DNA of 64,000 nucleotides. Source: Rhodopseudomonas sp. P2A-2r (GTDB lineage: Bacteria; Pseudomonadota; Alphaproteobacteria; Rhizobiales; Xanthobacteraceae). The first letter of the stretch is position 1, and each line of letters starts with the position of its first letter. The translations under genes were made by a program, and so were the position numbers. Shown in pieces: positions 52,963 through 62,148 of this stretch. The notes under the pieces were generated by a model, which saw nothing but the letters and a program-made list of their open reading frames with translations, was not told the origin of the DNA and searched no databases. The stretch is taken from NCBI RefSeq assembly GCF_026015985.1, contig NZ_CP110389.1, positions 372,001 to 436,000 of the forward strand, in the 5' to 3' direction.

Positions 52963-53656
52963 TCAATCTCGCGACGGGCGCCGTGCCTAGCATCAGCGCG
53001 GCATAGACCGCGATGCCGAGCGACAGCAGGTGAAACAGCGTCAGTGGGCCAACCACCGCAGCATAGGGTTTTAAAAACTCCCACGCAAAGCGCTGCAGTC
53101 CATAGAAGGCGAGCGCGAGATAGAAGCCGTTGGCGATGATGAAGGTACTGTGCCGGAATACGGCGACGGCATAGGCGGCAGCGAAGCCGGCCATGGCCAT
53201 GCTTTCATAGAGCTGCACCGGATGCCGCAAGATGCCGTCGCCGAAGTCATGCGCCCAGGGCAGCGATGTCGGCGTGCCATAGGTGAAGTCGTCGAGCCCG
53301 GCGAAGTAGCAGCCGAGCCGGCCGACGGCGATGCCCACCGCCAGCGGCAGCGCGAAACGCGCGCCGGTGCGCTGCGTGATGCCGTGGCGCCATTTGTAGA
53401 GTTCGATGGCGACGACGCCCCCGGCAATGGCGCCTTCCACCGAGCGCGCGACGCCCGGCACGCCCGACAGCCAGAGATTCAGACTGCCGAACAGGTAGGC
53501 GCCGACGCCGGCGCCGAACACCAGCGCCGCGACATAGGGCAGCGCGGTGGATTGTTTCGGAAACTGCAGATGCCGCACCCGCGACAGCCACAGGCCGGCA
53601 AAGCCGGCGGCAAGCCATGCCGCGATATCGAAGATGGCGTGGATCGATCCGCTCAT
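52940..53656 (-). CDS. Prolipoprotein diacylglyceryl transferase (Lgt)-like membrane protein
   Basis: This 238-residue protein has about seven membrane segments. VGRLGCYFAGLDDFTYGTPTSLPWAHDFGDGILRHPVQLYESMAMAG (near 108-154) corresponds to the Lgt core GRxGN...RHPxQLYE, so the fold assignment is good. Two features differ from true Lgt as I remember it: the Asn after GRIG is Cys here, and the HGG motif is replaced by EGAIAGGVVAIELYKW. It is therefore probably an Lgt paralogue with another acceptor or reaction. It is the first gene of the operon with the radical SAM enzyme, with a 23-bp overlap. It would act in the inner membrane on a phospholipid donor, which is inference from the fold. Confidence 0.75.
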   Translation of the reverse strand: MSGSIHAIFDIAAWLAAGFAGLWLSRVRHLQFPKQSTALPYVAALVFGAGVGAYLFGSLNLWLSGVPGVARSVEGAIAGGVVAIELYKWRHGITQRTGARFALPLAVGIAVGRLGCYFAGLDDFTYGTPTSLPWAHDFGDGILRHPVQLYESMAMAGFAAAYAVAVFRHSTFIIANGFYLALAFYGLQRFAWEFLKPYAAVVGPLTLFHLLSLGIAVYAALMLGTAPVARLNDERAAA

Positions 53657-53753
53657 GAAAGAAGCGTAGCAAGGATGCGGCGGGGATGTCCCGCCAATTC
53701 ACTGTCGTTGCGGGGCGCGTGCGGCTGGCGCCTTGCGCGCCCCGCAATGCCGA

Positions 53754-55307
53754 TCAGGCGATCTTCGGATCCAGCGTGGTGGCCCACAGCGCCACGTCGG
53801 CGCGGTCGCGCAGGGTGACGGTCATCTGGCCGGAGGCCCCGTCGATCCTGACGTGGCCGAAGAACTGCATGCCGGCGGAGGGCGGCAGGTTCTGCTTGTC
53901 GGCGCCCGGTGCCTTGACGAACTTCACCTCGGGTCCAAACGTATTGTCCATGCCGCCCGGGCCGAACGAGCCGGCATGGAACGGGCCGGAGACGAATTCC
54001 CAGAACGGTTCGAAATCCTGGAACTGGGCCTTCTCCGGATTGTAGTAGTGCGCGGCGGTGTAGTGCACATCGGCGGTCAGCCACACGGTGTTGAGGACGC
54101 CCGAGGACTTGATGAAGCGCAGGAGCTCGGCGATTTCCAGCTCGCGACCGCGCGCCGGGCCATCGCCCTGGGCGATCGCCTCGGAGCCCTTGTGGTTGAC
54201 GGCGTCGTCCTCGACGATGATGCTGATCGGCATATCCGACGCGATCACCTTCCAGGTCGCCTTCGAGGCCAGCAGCGCGCGCTTCAGCCAGGCCAGTTGG
54301 TCCGGACCGACGAAATACGCATCGGGACCGTACTTTTCCTGCAGGTTCGCGCCGTTGGGGCCGCGATAGCTGCGTTCGTCGAGCATGAAGACGTCGAGAT
54401 ACGGACCGTAATTCAGCGTGCGGTAGACCCGGCCGGGTTCGACGATGCTCTCGCGGATCGGATACATCTCGTGATAGGCGCGCCCGGCCCGCGCCGCGAG
54501 CAGCGTGACGTCGCGCTCCTTGTAGGAGGCCGGCAATTGCTTCGACAGCGACCAGTTGTTGGTGACCTCGTGGTCGTCCCACTGGCCGAACACCGGCACC
54601 TGCGCATTGAAGGCGCGGACATGCTCGTCGAGCAGGTTGTATTTGTGCGCGGCGCGGAATTCGTCGAGCGTTTCGGCGACCTTTGCCTTCTCCGGTACAA
54701 TGGTGGTGTTCTTCCAGACCCTGCCGTCGGTGGTCTTGGTTTCCGCGGTGATGACGCCGTCGGCATAGATGGTGTCGCCGGAGTGGATCAGGAAATCCGG
54801 ATTGTGTTTCCGCATGGTGGCGAAGGTGAACATGCCGCCATCGTCGGCATTGATGCCGAAGCCCTGGCCGGCGACGTCGCCGCCCCACACGAAGCTGACA
54901 TCGCGGCGATCGGCCGGCGCTGTGCGGAAGCGGCCGATCACCGGCTCGCTGACGATGTCGAAGTGCGAGAGATCGCGAAACTTGACGCGGTAGAAAATGT
55001 CCTGCCCGGCGGGCAGGTTCTCCAGCAGCATTTTTGCGGTGAAGTCGCTCTCCGGCAGGGCGTTGATCGGCGGCAGCGCGCGGGCATTCTTGAAGGATTC
55101 GGTGGTCGAGACCTCGACCATCATCTGCGACGCCCGGTCTGCGCGCGACCACACCATGCCGCTGTCGACGCCGATGTCGCCGGACTGCACGCCATGGCCG
55201 ATCACGGGCCGGTCCGCGGCGCGGCTGAGATAGGGCATCGCCAGCACGCCCATGCCGGCGGCGGCGGTCGTGGACAGGAAACGGCGGCGCGAAAAGGTCG
55301 TGGCCAT
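53754..55307 (-). CDS. phoD: Alkaline phosphatase D-type phosphoesterase, Tat-exported
   Basis: This 517-residue protein begins MATTFSRRRFLSTTAAAGMGVLAM, a twin-arginine signal (SRRRFLS). The PhoD domains follow: an N-terminal beta domain (GVQSGDIGVDSGMVWSRADR) and a metallophosphoesterase core with FLIHSGDTIYADG near 173, VFGQWDDHEVTNNWS near 241 and VWLTADVHYTAAHYY near 403, giving the Asp/Asn/His metal ligands. It should release phosphate from phosphodiesters and monoesters in the periplasm under phosphate limitation. ATG 55307 follows AGGAG. A possible Pho box lies 47 bp upstream. Confidence 0.9.
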   Translation of the reverse strand: MATTFSRRRFLSTTAAAGMGVLAMPYLSRAADRPVIGHGVQSGDIGVDSGMVWSRADRASQMMVEVSTTESFKNARALPPINALPESDFTAKMLLENLPAGQDIFYRVKFRDLSHFDIVSEPVIGRFRTAPADRRDVSFVWGGDVAGQGFGINADDGGMFTFATMRKHNPDFLIHSGDTIYADGVITAETKTTDGRVWKNTTIVPEKAKVAETLDEFRAAHKYNLLDEHVRAFNAQVPVFGQWDDHEVTNNWSLSKQLPASYKERDVTLLAARAGRAYHEMYPIRESIVEPGRVYRTLNYGPYLDVFMLDERSYRGPNGANLQEKYGPDAYFVGPDQLAWLKRALLASKATWKVIASDMPISIIVEDDAVNHKGSEAIAQGDGPARGRELEIAELLRFIKSSGVLNTVWLTADVHYTAAHYYNPEKAQFQDFEPFWEFVSGPFHAGSFGPGGMDNTFGPEVKFVKAPGADKQNLPPSAGMQFFGHVRIDGASGQMTVTLRDRADVALWATTLDPKIA

Positions 55308-55353
55308 GGAAAACTCCTGAAGTCCCGGATGAGAACGGCTCTAAAGAGTTTTG

Positions 55354-55372
55354 CTGACGGCGCTGTGACATG
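55354..55372 (-). promoter_or_regulatory. Possible PhoB box upstream of phoD
   Basis: On the minus strand, CATGTCACAGCGCCGTCAG contains TGTCA and CGTCA 11 bp apart, the spacing of the Pho-box direct repeat (CTGTCAT, four bases, CTGTCAT). Two half-sites are imperfect. It lies 47 bp upstream of the phoD start. Confidence 0.35.
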
Positions 55373-55467
55373 CGGTCGCAGCTCTTTCCTTCGTCCTGGC
55401 GCACGCCGGCACGACAGATGAATCCGCATTGACACATTCCGAAATCGCACCGTAACGTGGCCGCGAC

Positions 55468-55630
55468 GGTTCCCTTCGGGGATCAAAAGGGAATGCGGTG
55501 AGGGATTTCCCGATTCCGCGGCTGCCCCCGCAACTGTAAGCGGCGAGCCTTCTGCCATCAGCCACTGGACGTTCGCGTCTGGGAAGGCGGCACAAGGCAC
55601 TGACCCGCGAGCCAGGAGACCTGCCGCCAG
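55468..55630 (+). ncRNA. Cobalamin (adenosylcobalamin-type) riboswitch
   Basis: The segment shows the conserved blocks in order: AAAAGGGAATGCGGTG (55485-55500), GCCCCCGCAACTGTAAGCGG (55523-55542), the B12-box core GCCACTGG (55561-55568), CTGGGAAGGCGG (55580-55591) and GACCCGCGAGCCAGGAGACC (55602-55621), closing with CTGCC against the start. It precedes the TonB receptor gene by about 120 bp on the plus strand and should lower its expression when cobalamin is plentiful. Confidence 0.95.
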
Positions 55631-55714
55631 TCGTGGTCACACGCGAGCACATTGGGCGGGGTGTCCTGGTGGTAGCCGAACCGTATCCCCTCAGGGATTT
55701 GGTCCGACTTCGTT

Positions 55715-55739
55715 CGCGGTGACGTGCCACGTAACCGCG
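55715..55739 (+). promoter_or_regulatory. Hairpin before the TonB receptor start (possible riboswitch expression platform)
   Basis: CGCGGT and ACCGCG pair around inner ACGT/ACGT, 8 bp before the ATG. No strong ribosome site stands free, so the hairpin could hide the start region when the riboswitch is bound. Confidence 0.45.
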
Positions 55740-55747
55740 AGTCGAAC

Positions 55748-58027
55748 ATGACCTCCGTCGTCTCTGCATCGAACCGATGCAATCCCTTCCTGTATTCCGT
55801 CGCATTCTCTTGCCTGCTCTGCCCGACTGACGGCTGGAGCCAGGGTGCCAGCCCCAGCCAGGCGCTCGACCCAGTCGTGGTGCAATCGCCGGCCGCACCG
55901 TCCGCCAGGCGCCGCGTGGCCAACAGCGGCAGCGCGTCGCGCGCAATACGGACGCGCCAGCAGCGTGCGACAGCCACCGGTGCGCCCGTGGCATCGCCGG
56001 CCGGCCCCGCAGCTTTTGCCGCGCCGACGCTCAACCTCACCGGTACGTCATCGACCGGCAGCCGCCTTGGTCTGACACGATTGCAGACGCCGGCAAGTGT
56101 CGAAATCATCACCGCCGAGACAATGGCCGAGCGTGGTCAGCAGAACATCATTGCCGCTGTGACGCAGAATGCCGCCGGCTTCACCGCCGCGCCGGCGCCG
56201 GGCAACGGCAGCATCGCCTTCAACACACGCGGCTTTACCGGCAACGGCACTGTCATGACGCTGCTTGACGGCACCCGTCTCTATGTCGGCTCGGGTACGC
56301 TGACCTTTCCCTACGACACCTGGTCGTCGGAGCGCATCGAAGTGCTGCGCGGTCCGGCATCCGTGATGTATGGCGAAGGCGCCATCGGCGGCGCCGTCAA
56401 CGTCATCTCGAAGCTGCCGCTGTGGGTGCCGCGCAACCAGGCGGAAATTTCGCTCGACACCAATCTGGAGCGCCGCATCGCCGTCGATAGCGGCGGCCCG
56501 ATCAGCAAGGACCTCGCCTATCGCATCACCGCCACCGGCAACATGTCGGACGGCTGGGTCGATCGCGACCGCCAGTCCAATGTCGAAGTTCATGCTGCCG
56601 TGCAGATCAAGCAGACCGAAGACATCAGCTGGACAATCTCGACCGATTACGGCGATCGCAGCCCGTCGCGCTATTTCGGCACGCCGCTGATCAACGGCAA
56701 GCTCGACACGTCGCTGCGCTTCCAGAACTACAACGTCGGCGACAGCAGCATCCGCTATCAGGACAGCCAGAGTCAGGTGAAGACCGAGTGGCAGGTGAGC
56801 GACGGGGTCACGTTGCGCAATACGTTGTATTACCTCGACAGCCAGCGGCATTGGCGCGACGAGGAAAGCTACGTCTACAACGCCAGAACCGGCCTGATCG
56901 ATCGGGGCGGCGGCAACTATATCGAAATCTTTCACGACCAAGCGCAGATCGGCGATCGTTTCGATGCGACGTTCCACGGCCATCTCCTCGGCATGGCCAA
57001 CGAATTCGTCACCGGCTTTGACGTCAACAACATTTCCTTCACCCACACCAACAACTCGCCCTATGCGGGCGCGTCGTCAGTGCCGCTGTTCAATTTCAAT
57101 CCCGGCTCGTTCTCCGCCACCACGTCACCGACCGTTCCGGGCTTCAGCTCCACCACCAACCAGTATGGCGTATTTGCGGAAAATCGCCTTTCGGTCACCG
57201 ACCAGCTGGCGCTGATCGCAGGTATCCGTCAGGACGAGCCGACCGTCGCGCGCACTGATTACGTGACGCCCGCCAACAGTTATGAGAAGTCGTATCACGC
57301 GACCAGCTGGCGCGCCGGTGCTGTCTATACGCCGATCAAGGATCTCGCCTTTTATGGCCAGTATTCCGTGGCCGTCGATCCGGTGAGCAACCTGATCACC
57401 AACTCGGCGGCGAACAGCACCTATCAGCTGTCCAACGGCAACCAAGTGGAGGTCGGCGTCAAGCAGTTGTTCTGGAACGGGCGCGGCGAGTGGACGCTCG
57501 CCGGCTATGAGATCGTGAAGAACAATTTGCTGGCGCGCGATCCGAACAACCTGAACGTGACGTTGCAGATCGGCCAGCAATCGTCGCGTGGAATCGAGGC
57601 TTCGGTCGGACTTGCCCTCGACCAGGGCTGGCGCATCGACGCCAACACGGCCTTCCTGCGTGCGAAGTATGACAACAACCTGCAGGTGGTCAGCGGCGTC
57701 CCGATTAACTACGCCGGCAACGTGCCGGTGTACGTGCCGCAAAACGTCTCGAATATCTGGGTGACCTGGGCCTTCGCGCAGAACTGGTCGGCCAATGCCG
57801 GCGTGCAGATCATAGGCAAGCGCTTTGCCGACCTCGCCAATACGTTGGAAATGCCGGCCTACAACGTCGTCAACGCCGGCCTGCAATGGAAGCCGGACGT
57901 CAACACCACCGTCTCGTTGCGCGTCTATAACCTGTTCGACACGATCTATGCGACGTCGGGCGGCATCAATCAGTGGCTGCTCGGCATGCCGCGCACAGCA
58001 CAACTCGCCGTGAACGTGAAGTTCTGA
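55748..58027 (+). CDS. TonB-dependent receptor (siderophore-receptor type) under a cobalamin riboswitch
   Basis: This outer-membrane receptor has 759 residues: a signal region (to about 38), an alanine/proline/arginine-rich linker, the plug domain from about 120 (TPASVEIITAETMAERGQQNIIAAVTQNAAG, FNTRGFTGNGTVMTLLDGTRLY, RIEVLRGPASVMYGEGAIGGAVNVISK) and a 22-strand barrel ending in aromatic F after LAVNVKF. The plug resembles siderophore (TIGR01783-like) receptors more than BtuB, yet the riboswitch implies control by cobalamin. It therefore may take up cobalamin, a cobalt complex or another corrinoid. It is followed 2 bp later by a PepSY protein gene. ATG 55748 was preferred to GTG 55724. Confidence 0.9.
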   Translation: MTSVVSASNRCNPFLYSVAFSCLLCPTDGWSQGASPSQALDPVVVQSPAAPSARRRVANSGSASRAIRTRQQRATATGAPVASPAGPAAFAAPTLNLTGTSSTGSRLGLTRLQTPASVEIITAETMAERGQQNIIAAVTQNAAGFTAAPAPGNGSIAFNTRGFTGNGTVMTLLDGTRLYVGSGTLTFPYDTWSSERIEVLRGPASVMYGEGAIGGAVNVISKLPLWVPRNQAEISLDTNLERRIAVDSGGPISKDLAYRITATGNMSDGWVDRDRQSNVEVHAAVQIKQTEDISWTISTDYGDRSPSRYFGTPLINGKLDTSLRFQNYNVGDSSIRYQDSQSQVKTEWQVSDGVTLRNTLYYLDSQRHWRDEESYVYNARTGLIDRGGGNYIEIFHDQAQIGDRFDATFHGHLLGMANEFVTGFDVNNISFTHTNNSPYAGASSVPLFNFNPGSFSATTSPTVPGFSSTTNQYGVFAENRLSVTDQLALIAGIRQDEPTVARTDYVTPANSYEKSYHATSWRAGAVYTPIKDLAFYGQYSVAVDPVSNLITNSAANSTYQLSNGNQVEVGVKQLFWNGRGEWTLAGYEIVKNNLLARDPNNLNVTLQIGQQSSRGIEASVGLALDQGWRIDANTAFLRAKYDNNLQVVSGVPINYAGNVPVYVPQNVSNIWVTWAFAQNWSANAGVQIIGKRFADLANTLEMPAYNVVNAGLQWKPDVNTTVSLRVYNLFDTIYATSGGINQWLLGMPRTAQLAVNVKF

Positions 58028-58029
58028 GC

Positions 58030-59480
58030 GTGCCGCGCAGACTGACGCGGACACTGCGGCGGTGGCTGTATATCGGCCACCGCTGGATCGGGATTATCAC
58101 CTGTCTGTTCTTTGCCATGTGGTTCGTGTCCGGCGTGGTGATGATGTATGTGGCGTTTCCCGGCCTTTCCGAAAAGGAGAGGCTGGCGGCGCTGCCCGAC
58201 ATGGCGTGGGAAAAGGTCCGGTTGTCGCCGGACGCGGCGATGGCCGCGGCCGGCGCCAAGACCTTTCCGCGCGATCTCCGGCTCCAGATGCTGGACGACG
58301 AACCGGTGTACCGGCTGACCGGCTGGGATGGACAGCGCCAGACGATCTCCGCCAGTGACGGCCACGGCATCGACGGCGTGACGCTGGATCGGGCGCTGGC
58401 GGTGGCGCGCCACTATCCGGGGGCCGCCGATGTGCAATCGATCGAGATGGTTGAGCGTGACCAGTGGAGCGTCACCGCGCGCTACGATCCGTTTCGGCCG
58501 CTGTATCAGATCGCTCTCAACGACGCCGCCGGGACGCGGCTCTACGTGTCATCGCGTACCGGCGAAATCGTGCTCGATACCAGCGCCACCGAGCGCGTCT
58601 GGAACTGGCTCGGATCAATTCCGCACTGGATCTATCCGACCGTTCTGCGGAAGGACAACGCGCTGTGGCGACAGGTCATCCTGTGGCTGTCCGGGATCTG
58701 CCTGGTGGTGGCGGTCAGCGGCATCTGGATCGGCATCCTGCGCGTGCGGCTGCGCAGGCGCTATAGCGGCGGCCGTGTCACGCCCTATCGCGGCTGGATG
58801 GCGTGGCATCACGTCACCGGCCTGTTCGCGGGGGTGTTCGTGCTGACCTGGATGTTCTCAGGCTGGCTGTCGGTCAATCCCGGCGAGGTCTTCAGCAGCC
58901 GGGGGCCGTCGCGCGAGATGCTGCAGCGTTACGCCGGCCATGACGCGCCGACCGTCGCTGCTGTCGTTGCCGTAACGCCGTCGTCGCGTGCCGTCGAAGC
59001 GCGCTTCGTCTGGCTGGGCGGCGCGCCGTTGATGCTGCTGGCAAATCGTCAGGGGCGCAAGCTGCCGTCGATCCCTTAACTGGAACAGCGACGCCTTTGT
59101 CCGATGATCGGATATTCGCAGCGGCCCGCACCCTGCTGCCCGACGTCGCAATGACCATGCAGGCGCGGTTGGACCAATACGATTCATACTGGTACGCGCA
59201 TCACGGAACCCGCGTGCTGCCGGTGCTGCGCGCCGGCTTCGACGATGTCGCGCAGAGCTGGTTTCATCTGGATCCCGTGACCGGTGACGTGCTTGGCCGC
59301 AGCGATACCAGCCGCCGCAGCTATCGCTGGCTGTTCAATGCGCTGCACAGCTTCGATTTCCCGCTGCTGCTGACCTATCGTCCAGCCTGGGATGTGGTGG
59401 TGTGGCTGTTGTCGCTGCTGGGAATGATTGTTTCGGTCAGCGGCGTGGTCATCGGCTGGCGGTATCTAAGGAAGACATAG
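58030..59480 (+). pseudogene. PepSY-associated membrane protein (iron/corrinoid reductase-like), frameshifted near 59075
   Basis: The first frame runs from GTG 58030 to a TAA at 59077-59079, the second from there to 59480. Together they form one PepSY-TM protein of about 480 residues: a membrane segment (WLYIGHRWIGIITCLFFAMWFVSGVVMMYVAFPG), periplasmic PepSY regions, a central pair of segments (VILWLSGICLVVAVSGIWIGIL, ITGLFAGVFVLTWMFSGWLSV-like) and a final segment (VVVWLLSLLGMIVSVSGVVIGW) that only the second frame supplies. One C added to the CCC run at 59073-59075 would join them as SIPLTGTATPLSDDRIF. Neighbouring PepSY proteins often assist TonB-receptor uptake by reducing the metal. Confidence 0.75.
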
Positions 59481-59508
59481 GGCGTTGCGACGCCTCCGCA
59501 CTCTCTGC

Positions 59509-59625
59509 TGTCATCGCCGGTCGCGCGCATTTGCGCGCCAGGACCGGGCGACCCACTACACAGGCAGTGGTGATAGCCACAACGTCAGCGTTTACTGGGT
59601 CCCCCGCTTTCGCGGGGGATGACAA
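59509..59625 (-). repeat. Dispersed ~120-bp inverted-repeat element, copy D
   Basis: Ends TGTCATCGCC and GGGGGATGACAA, with a diverged left part (CGGTCGCGCGCATTTGCGCGCC) and the facing half-sites CCCACTA and TACTGGGT, one of which has a mutation. Same orientation as copies B and C, between the convergent PepSY and TAXI genes. Confidence 0.85.
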
Positions 59626-59641
59626 CCGAGTGTGTCGCAGC

Positions 59642-61077
59642 TTACGCCACCTGGACCCGGTTCAGCCGCGCCGGCTCCGGCGGGATCATGCCGATCAGCG
59701 CCTTGCGGTCGGCGACGGCGTTGTGGAATTGCTCGAGCGCGATGTTGAAGGCGGTCAGCGAACCCTCCTCGATGGCGCCATGCTCGAAGCAGTTCAGCGT
59801 GTCGCGCAGGATAGCGTCGGCTTCCGCCTGCATCCGGTCGAGTTCTTCCAGCGATTCGCTGTGCCGGGCGATCGCCAGCATGTCGAGCAGCCGCTCGCGC
59901 AGGGTGCTGTTGTTGTTGCGTTCGTCGCGCTTCATGTAGCTGGCGAACCAGGCGCCCGCGGAGCCCATCGCCGACAGGCCCATCAGGCTCCACCAGATAT
60001 AGTCGCTGTAGCGGTCGAGAAATGTCTTCTCCTCGCCGTCGACATAGGCGGCGGCGCCGGGATGCACCGGGATCACCGCGTCCTTGTCGGTATCGGGAGT
60101 CTCTATCTTGGCGGCGAGCGGGAAGTCGGTGATCAATTGCTGGCGGATCGCGAACAGTTGTCGGGTGAATGCCGCAATCGTTGCGTCGGACAAGCCCTGG
60201 CGGGCGACGATATGGTGCGAAAAGCTGATGGTCTTGAGATCGTCGTCGGGCCGGGCCGGCGAGCCGCCGAACACGCCGGCGGGAATTTCCGCCGCCTCGT
60301 ACATCGGGAAGTTCTGTGCGATCGCCTCCGCCGAATCGATGGTGAGAAAGGTCGGCGTGCCGCCATCGCGCGACGACGCAGTGATGGCGTCGTTGGTGAT
60401 CTTGCTGTTGACCGGGCCTGCCGCCAGGAACGCATCGACCTTCTGATCCTTGACCGCTTCCGCCACTTCGGTGGTGGAGAACTGCACCTTGGTGACCTTG
60501 GCGGGATCCACGCCGTACTGTCGGAGAATAATATTGAGCAGGTTGATATTGGCCGGGGTGCGGCCGATCACGCCGATCCGCCGTCCGGACAATTGTGAGA
60601 TCTTGGTAATCTTCGGCGCAGCTTTCTTGCCCTTTGCCGCCGGCGGCACCCACAGCACCGCGACGTTCTTGCGCAAGGTGGCAACGGCGCGGGCATTCTT
60701 CGGCACGTCGAGGTCTCCGCGGATGATGGCGAGATCGACCTTGCCGTCGGCCAGGGCCTTGGCGCTGGCGGTCGCCCCTCGGTCAGGACCGGGCGCAATC
60801 GAACGGTATTGTGGTCGCGGGAGAACGCCTGCACCAGCGCCTGCACCACCTTGACGTCGTCGCTGTTGGGCGGGCCGACGGCGATCCGCAACGGCACCGG
60901 CTTCATCGCAAAATAATAGGCGCTGGAGATGGCACCGACCAGCGCCAGCGTCCCGGCCAATACGATCAGCGTCATCTTGCGCTTGACCGAACGCGGCGAC
61001 GGCGGACCGACCGGTGCGATCACCTCGGGACCGTCCGCAATCGATCTCGAAAACAATCGCTTCAGCCTGAAGGTCAT
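59642..61077 (-). pseudogene. TAXI-family substrate-binding-like membrane protein, frameshifted near 60777
   Basis: The 5' frame starts ATG 61077 (MTFRLKRLF), contains a membrane segment (MTLIVLAGTLALVGAISSAYYF, near 35-56) and the start of a TRAP-TAXI binding domain (LRIAVGPPNSDDVKVVQALVQAF). The rest lies one frame over, from ATASAKALADGKVDLAIIRGDLDVP to the end. One extra G in the GGGG run (read on the minus strand; 60775-60778) joins them as VLTEGATASAKA. The domain continues to a second membrane segment (YIWWSLMGLSAMGSAGAWF, near 365) and a helical cytoplasmic tail of about 100 residues. No TRAP permease is adjacent, so it may be a membrane-bound sensor or lone binding protein. Confidence 0.7.
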
Positions 61078-61278
61078 TTGGCCATACGGTCGGATTGCGG
61101 GGACAGTGTATCGAGCTTAGCAAATCGCACAGACGGCGCGCAGTTCCATCGGCATGATGGTTACCGGCGGCCTTGGTTACCTTTCGCATCCTGCACGGCA
61201 TTGCTGCCTTATTGTGGCAGGGATCCTTCCGCTGTCACGGGGTGTTAAGGTCAACAGTGAGTGAAGCAGGAGGTCGCG

Positions 61279-61584
61279 ATGGTGGAACGTCTGTCGGCGG
61301 AGGCGCGCAAGGCGGCGCTGGCCGGATTGCCGGGCTGGAGCGAGGTGACCGGGCGCGATGCCATTGCCCGGACCTTTACCTTCAAGGATTTCAACGAGGC
61401 CTTCGGCTTCATGTCACGTGCCGCACTGGTCGCCGAGAAGGCCGACCATCACCCGGAATGGCGCAATGTTTACAAGGTGGTGGAGGTGGTGCTGTCGACC
61501 CACGACGCCGACGGCGTGACCGCGCGCGACGTTGCCCTGGCCACCGCCATGAACGCCATCGCCGCGCAGTCCGGCGTTGCCTGA
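61279..61584 (+). CDS. phhB: 4a-hydroxytetrahydrobiopterin dehydratase
   Basis: This 101-residue protein has the pterin-4a-carbinolamine dehydratase core: [55 protein letters not shown], with the catalytic histidines in ADHHPEW and [10 protein letters not shown] perfect AGGAGG at 61267 decides ATG 61279 over a GTG 18 bp upstream. It recycles the cofactor of aromatic amino acid hydroxylases; no phenylalanine hydroxylase gene is beside it. Confidence 0.92.
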   Translation: MVERLSAEARKAALAGLPGWSEVTGRDAIARTFTFKDFNEAFGFMSRAALVAEKADHHPEWRNVYKVVEVVLSTHDADGVTARDVALATAMNAIAAQSGVA

Positions 61585-61661
61585 GCGCCCAATCTTGCGA
61601 GGCACGGCCGACATCACCACTTTCCTGACAGCGGCCGGTTACGGTCGAGAGGATCTTGTCG

Positions 61662-62045
61662 ATGGAATTCGAGCATAGCGTGGGCTTCGAGCCGGCCGAC
61701 CGGCTGGCGCAGGACCATGACAGCGTGCGCAGGCGGTTCTGGATCAAGCTGAAGCGGCTGGCCGTGCGGCTGCCTTTTGTCGAGGATCTGCTGGCTGCGT
61801 ATTATTGCGCATTCGACCGCCAGACGCCGCGCCATGTCCAGGCAGCGCTGCTGGGCGCCATCGCCTATTTCGTGCTGCCGTTCGATTTCGTGCCGGACAT
61901 GCTGCCCATTCTCGGCTTCACCGACGACGCCGCGATCCTCGCTACCGCGCTGCGCATGGTCGCCAGCCACATCAGGCCGGAGCATCACGAGGCGGCGCGT
62001 GCGGCGATGGCGCGCGGTCTCGACAAGGGCGACGCCGCGGCCTGA
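61662..62045 (+). CDS. YkvA-family (DUF1232) small membrane protein
   Basis: The protein has 127 residues. VEDLLAAYYCAFDRQTPRHVQAALLGAIAYFVLPFDFVPDMLPILGFTDDAAILATALRMVASHI is the DUF1232 core with its conserved PxDxxPD pattern (LPFDFVPDMLP). One to two membrane segments. ATG 61662 fits the GAGAGGA site better than the TTG 6 bp upstream. The function is unknown. It follows phhB by 77 bp and may share its transcript. Confidence 0.85.
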   Translation: MEFEHSVGFEPADRLAQDHDSVRRRFWIKLKRLAVRLPFVEDLLAAYYCAFDRQTPRHVQAALLGAIAYFVLPFDFVPDMLPILGFTDDAAILATALRMVASHIRPEHHEAARAAMARGLDKGDAAA

Positions 62046-62148
62046 TTTGTCGCGGCGCGCGGCAGGAACTTCGCGACGTCTGATCCATTGGTGCGATGAG
62101 CCGTTTGAGCGATCTCACTCCGGCAATCATCCCATCATGGAGAATTCG

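Noticed and set aside
55341..55994. Minus-strand readings over the riboswitch region
   Set aside because: The DNA is explained by the cobalamin riboswitch and receptor start on the other strand.
59402..60598. A 398-codon plus-strand reading through repeat copy D and the TAXI gene
   Set aside because: It crosses a non-coding repeat and is antisense to a gene with clear domain structure.
62065..62090. GGAAC upstream of the host-attachment-family gene as an EcfG promoter
   Set aside because: The second half-site at the right distance reads CATT, not CGTT.
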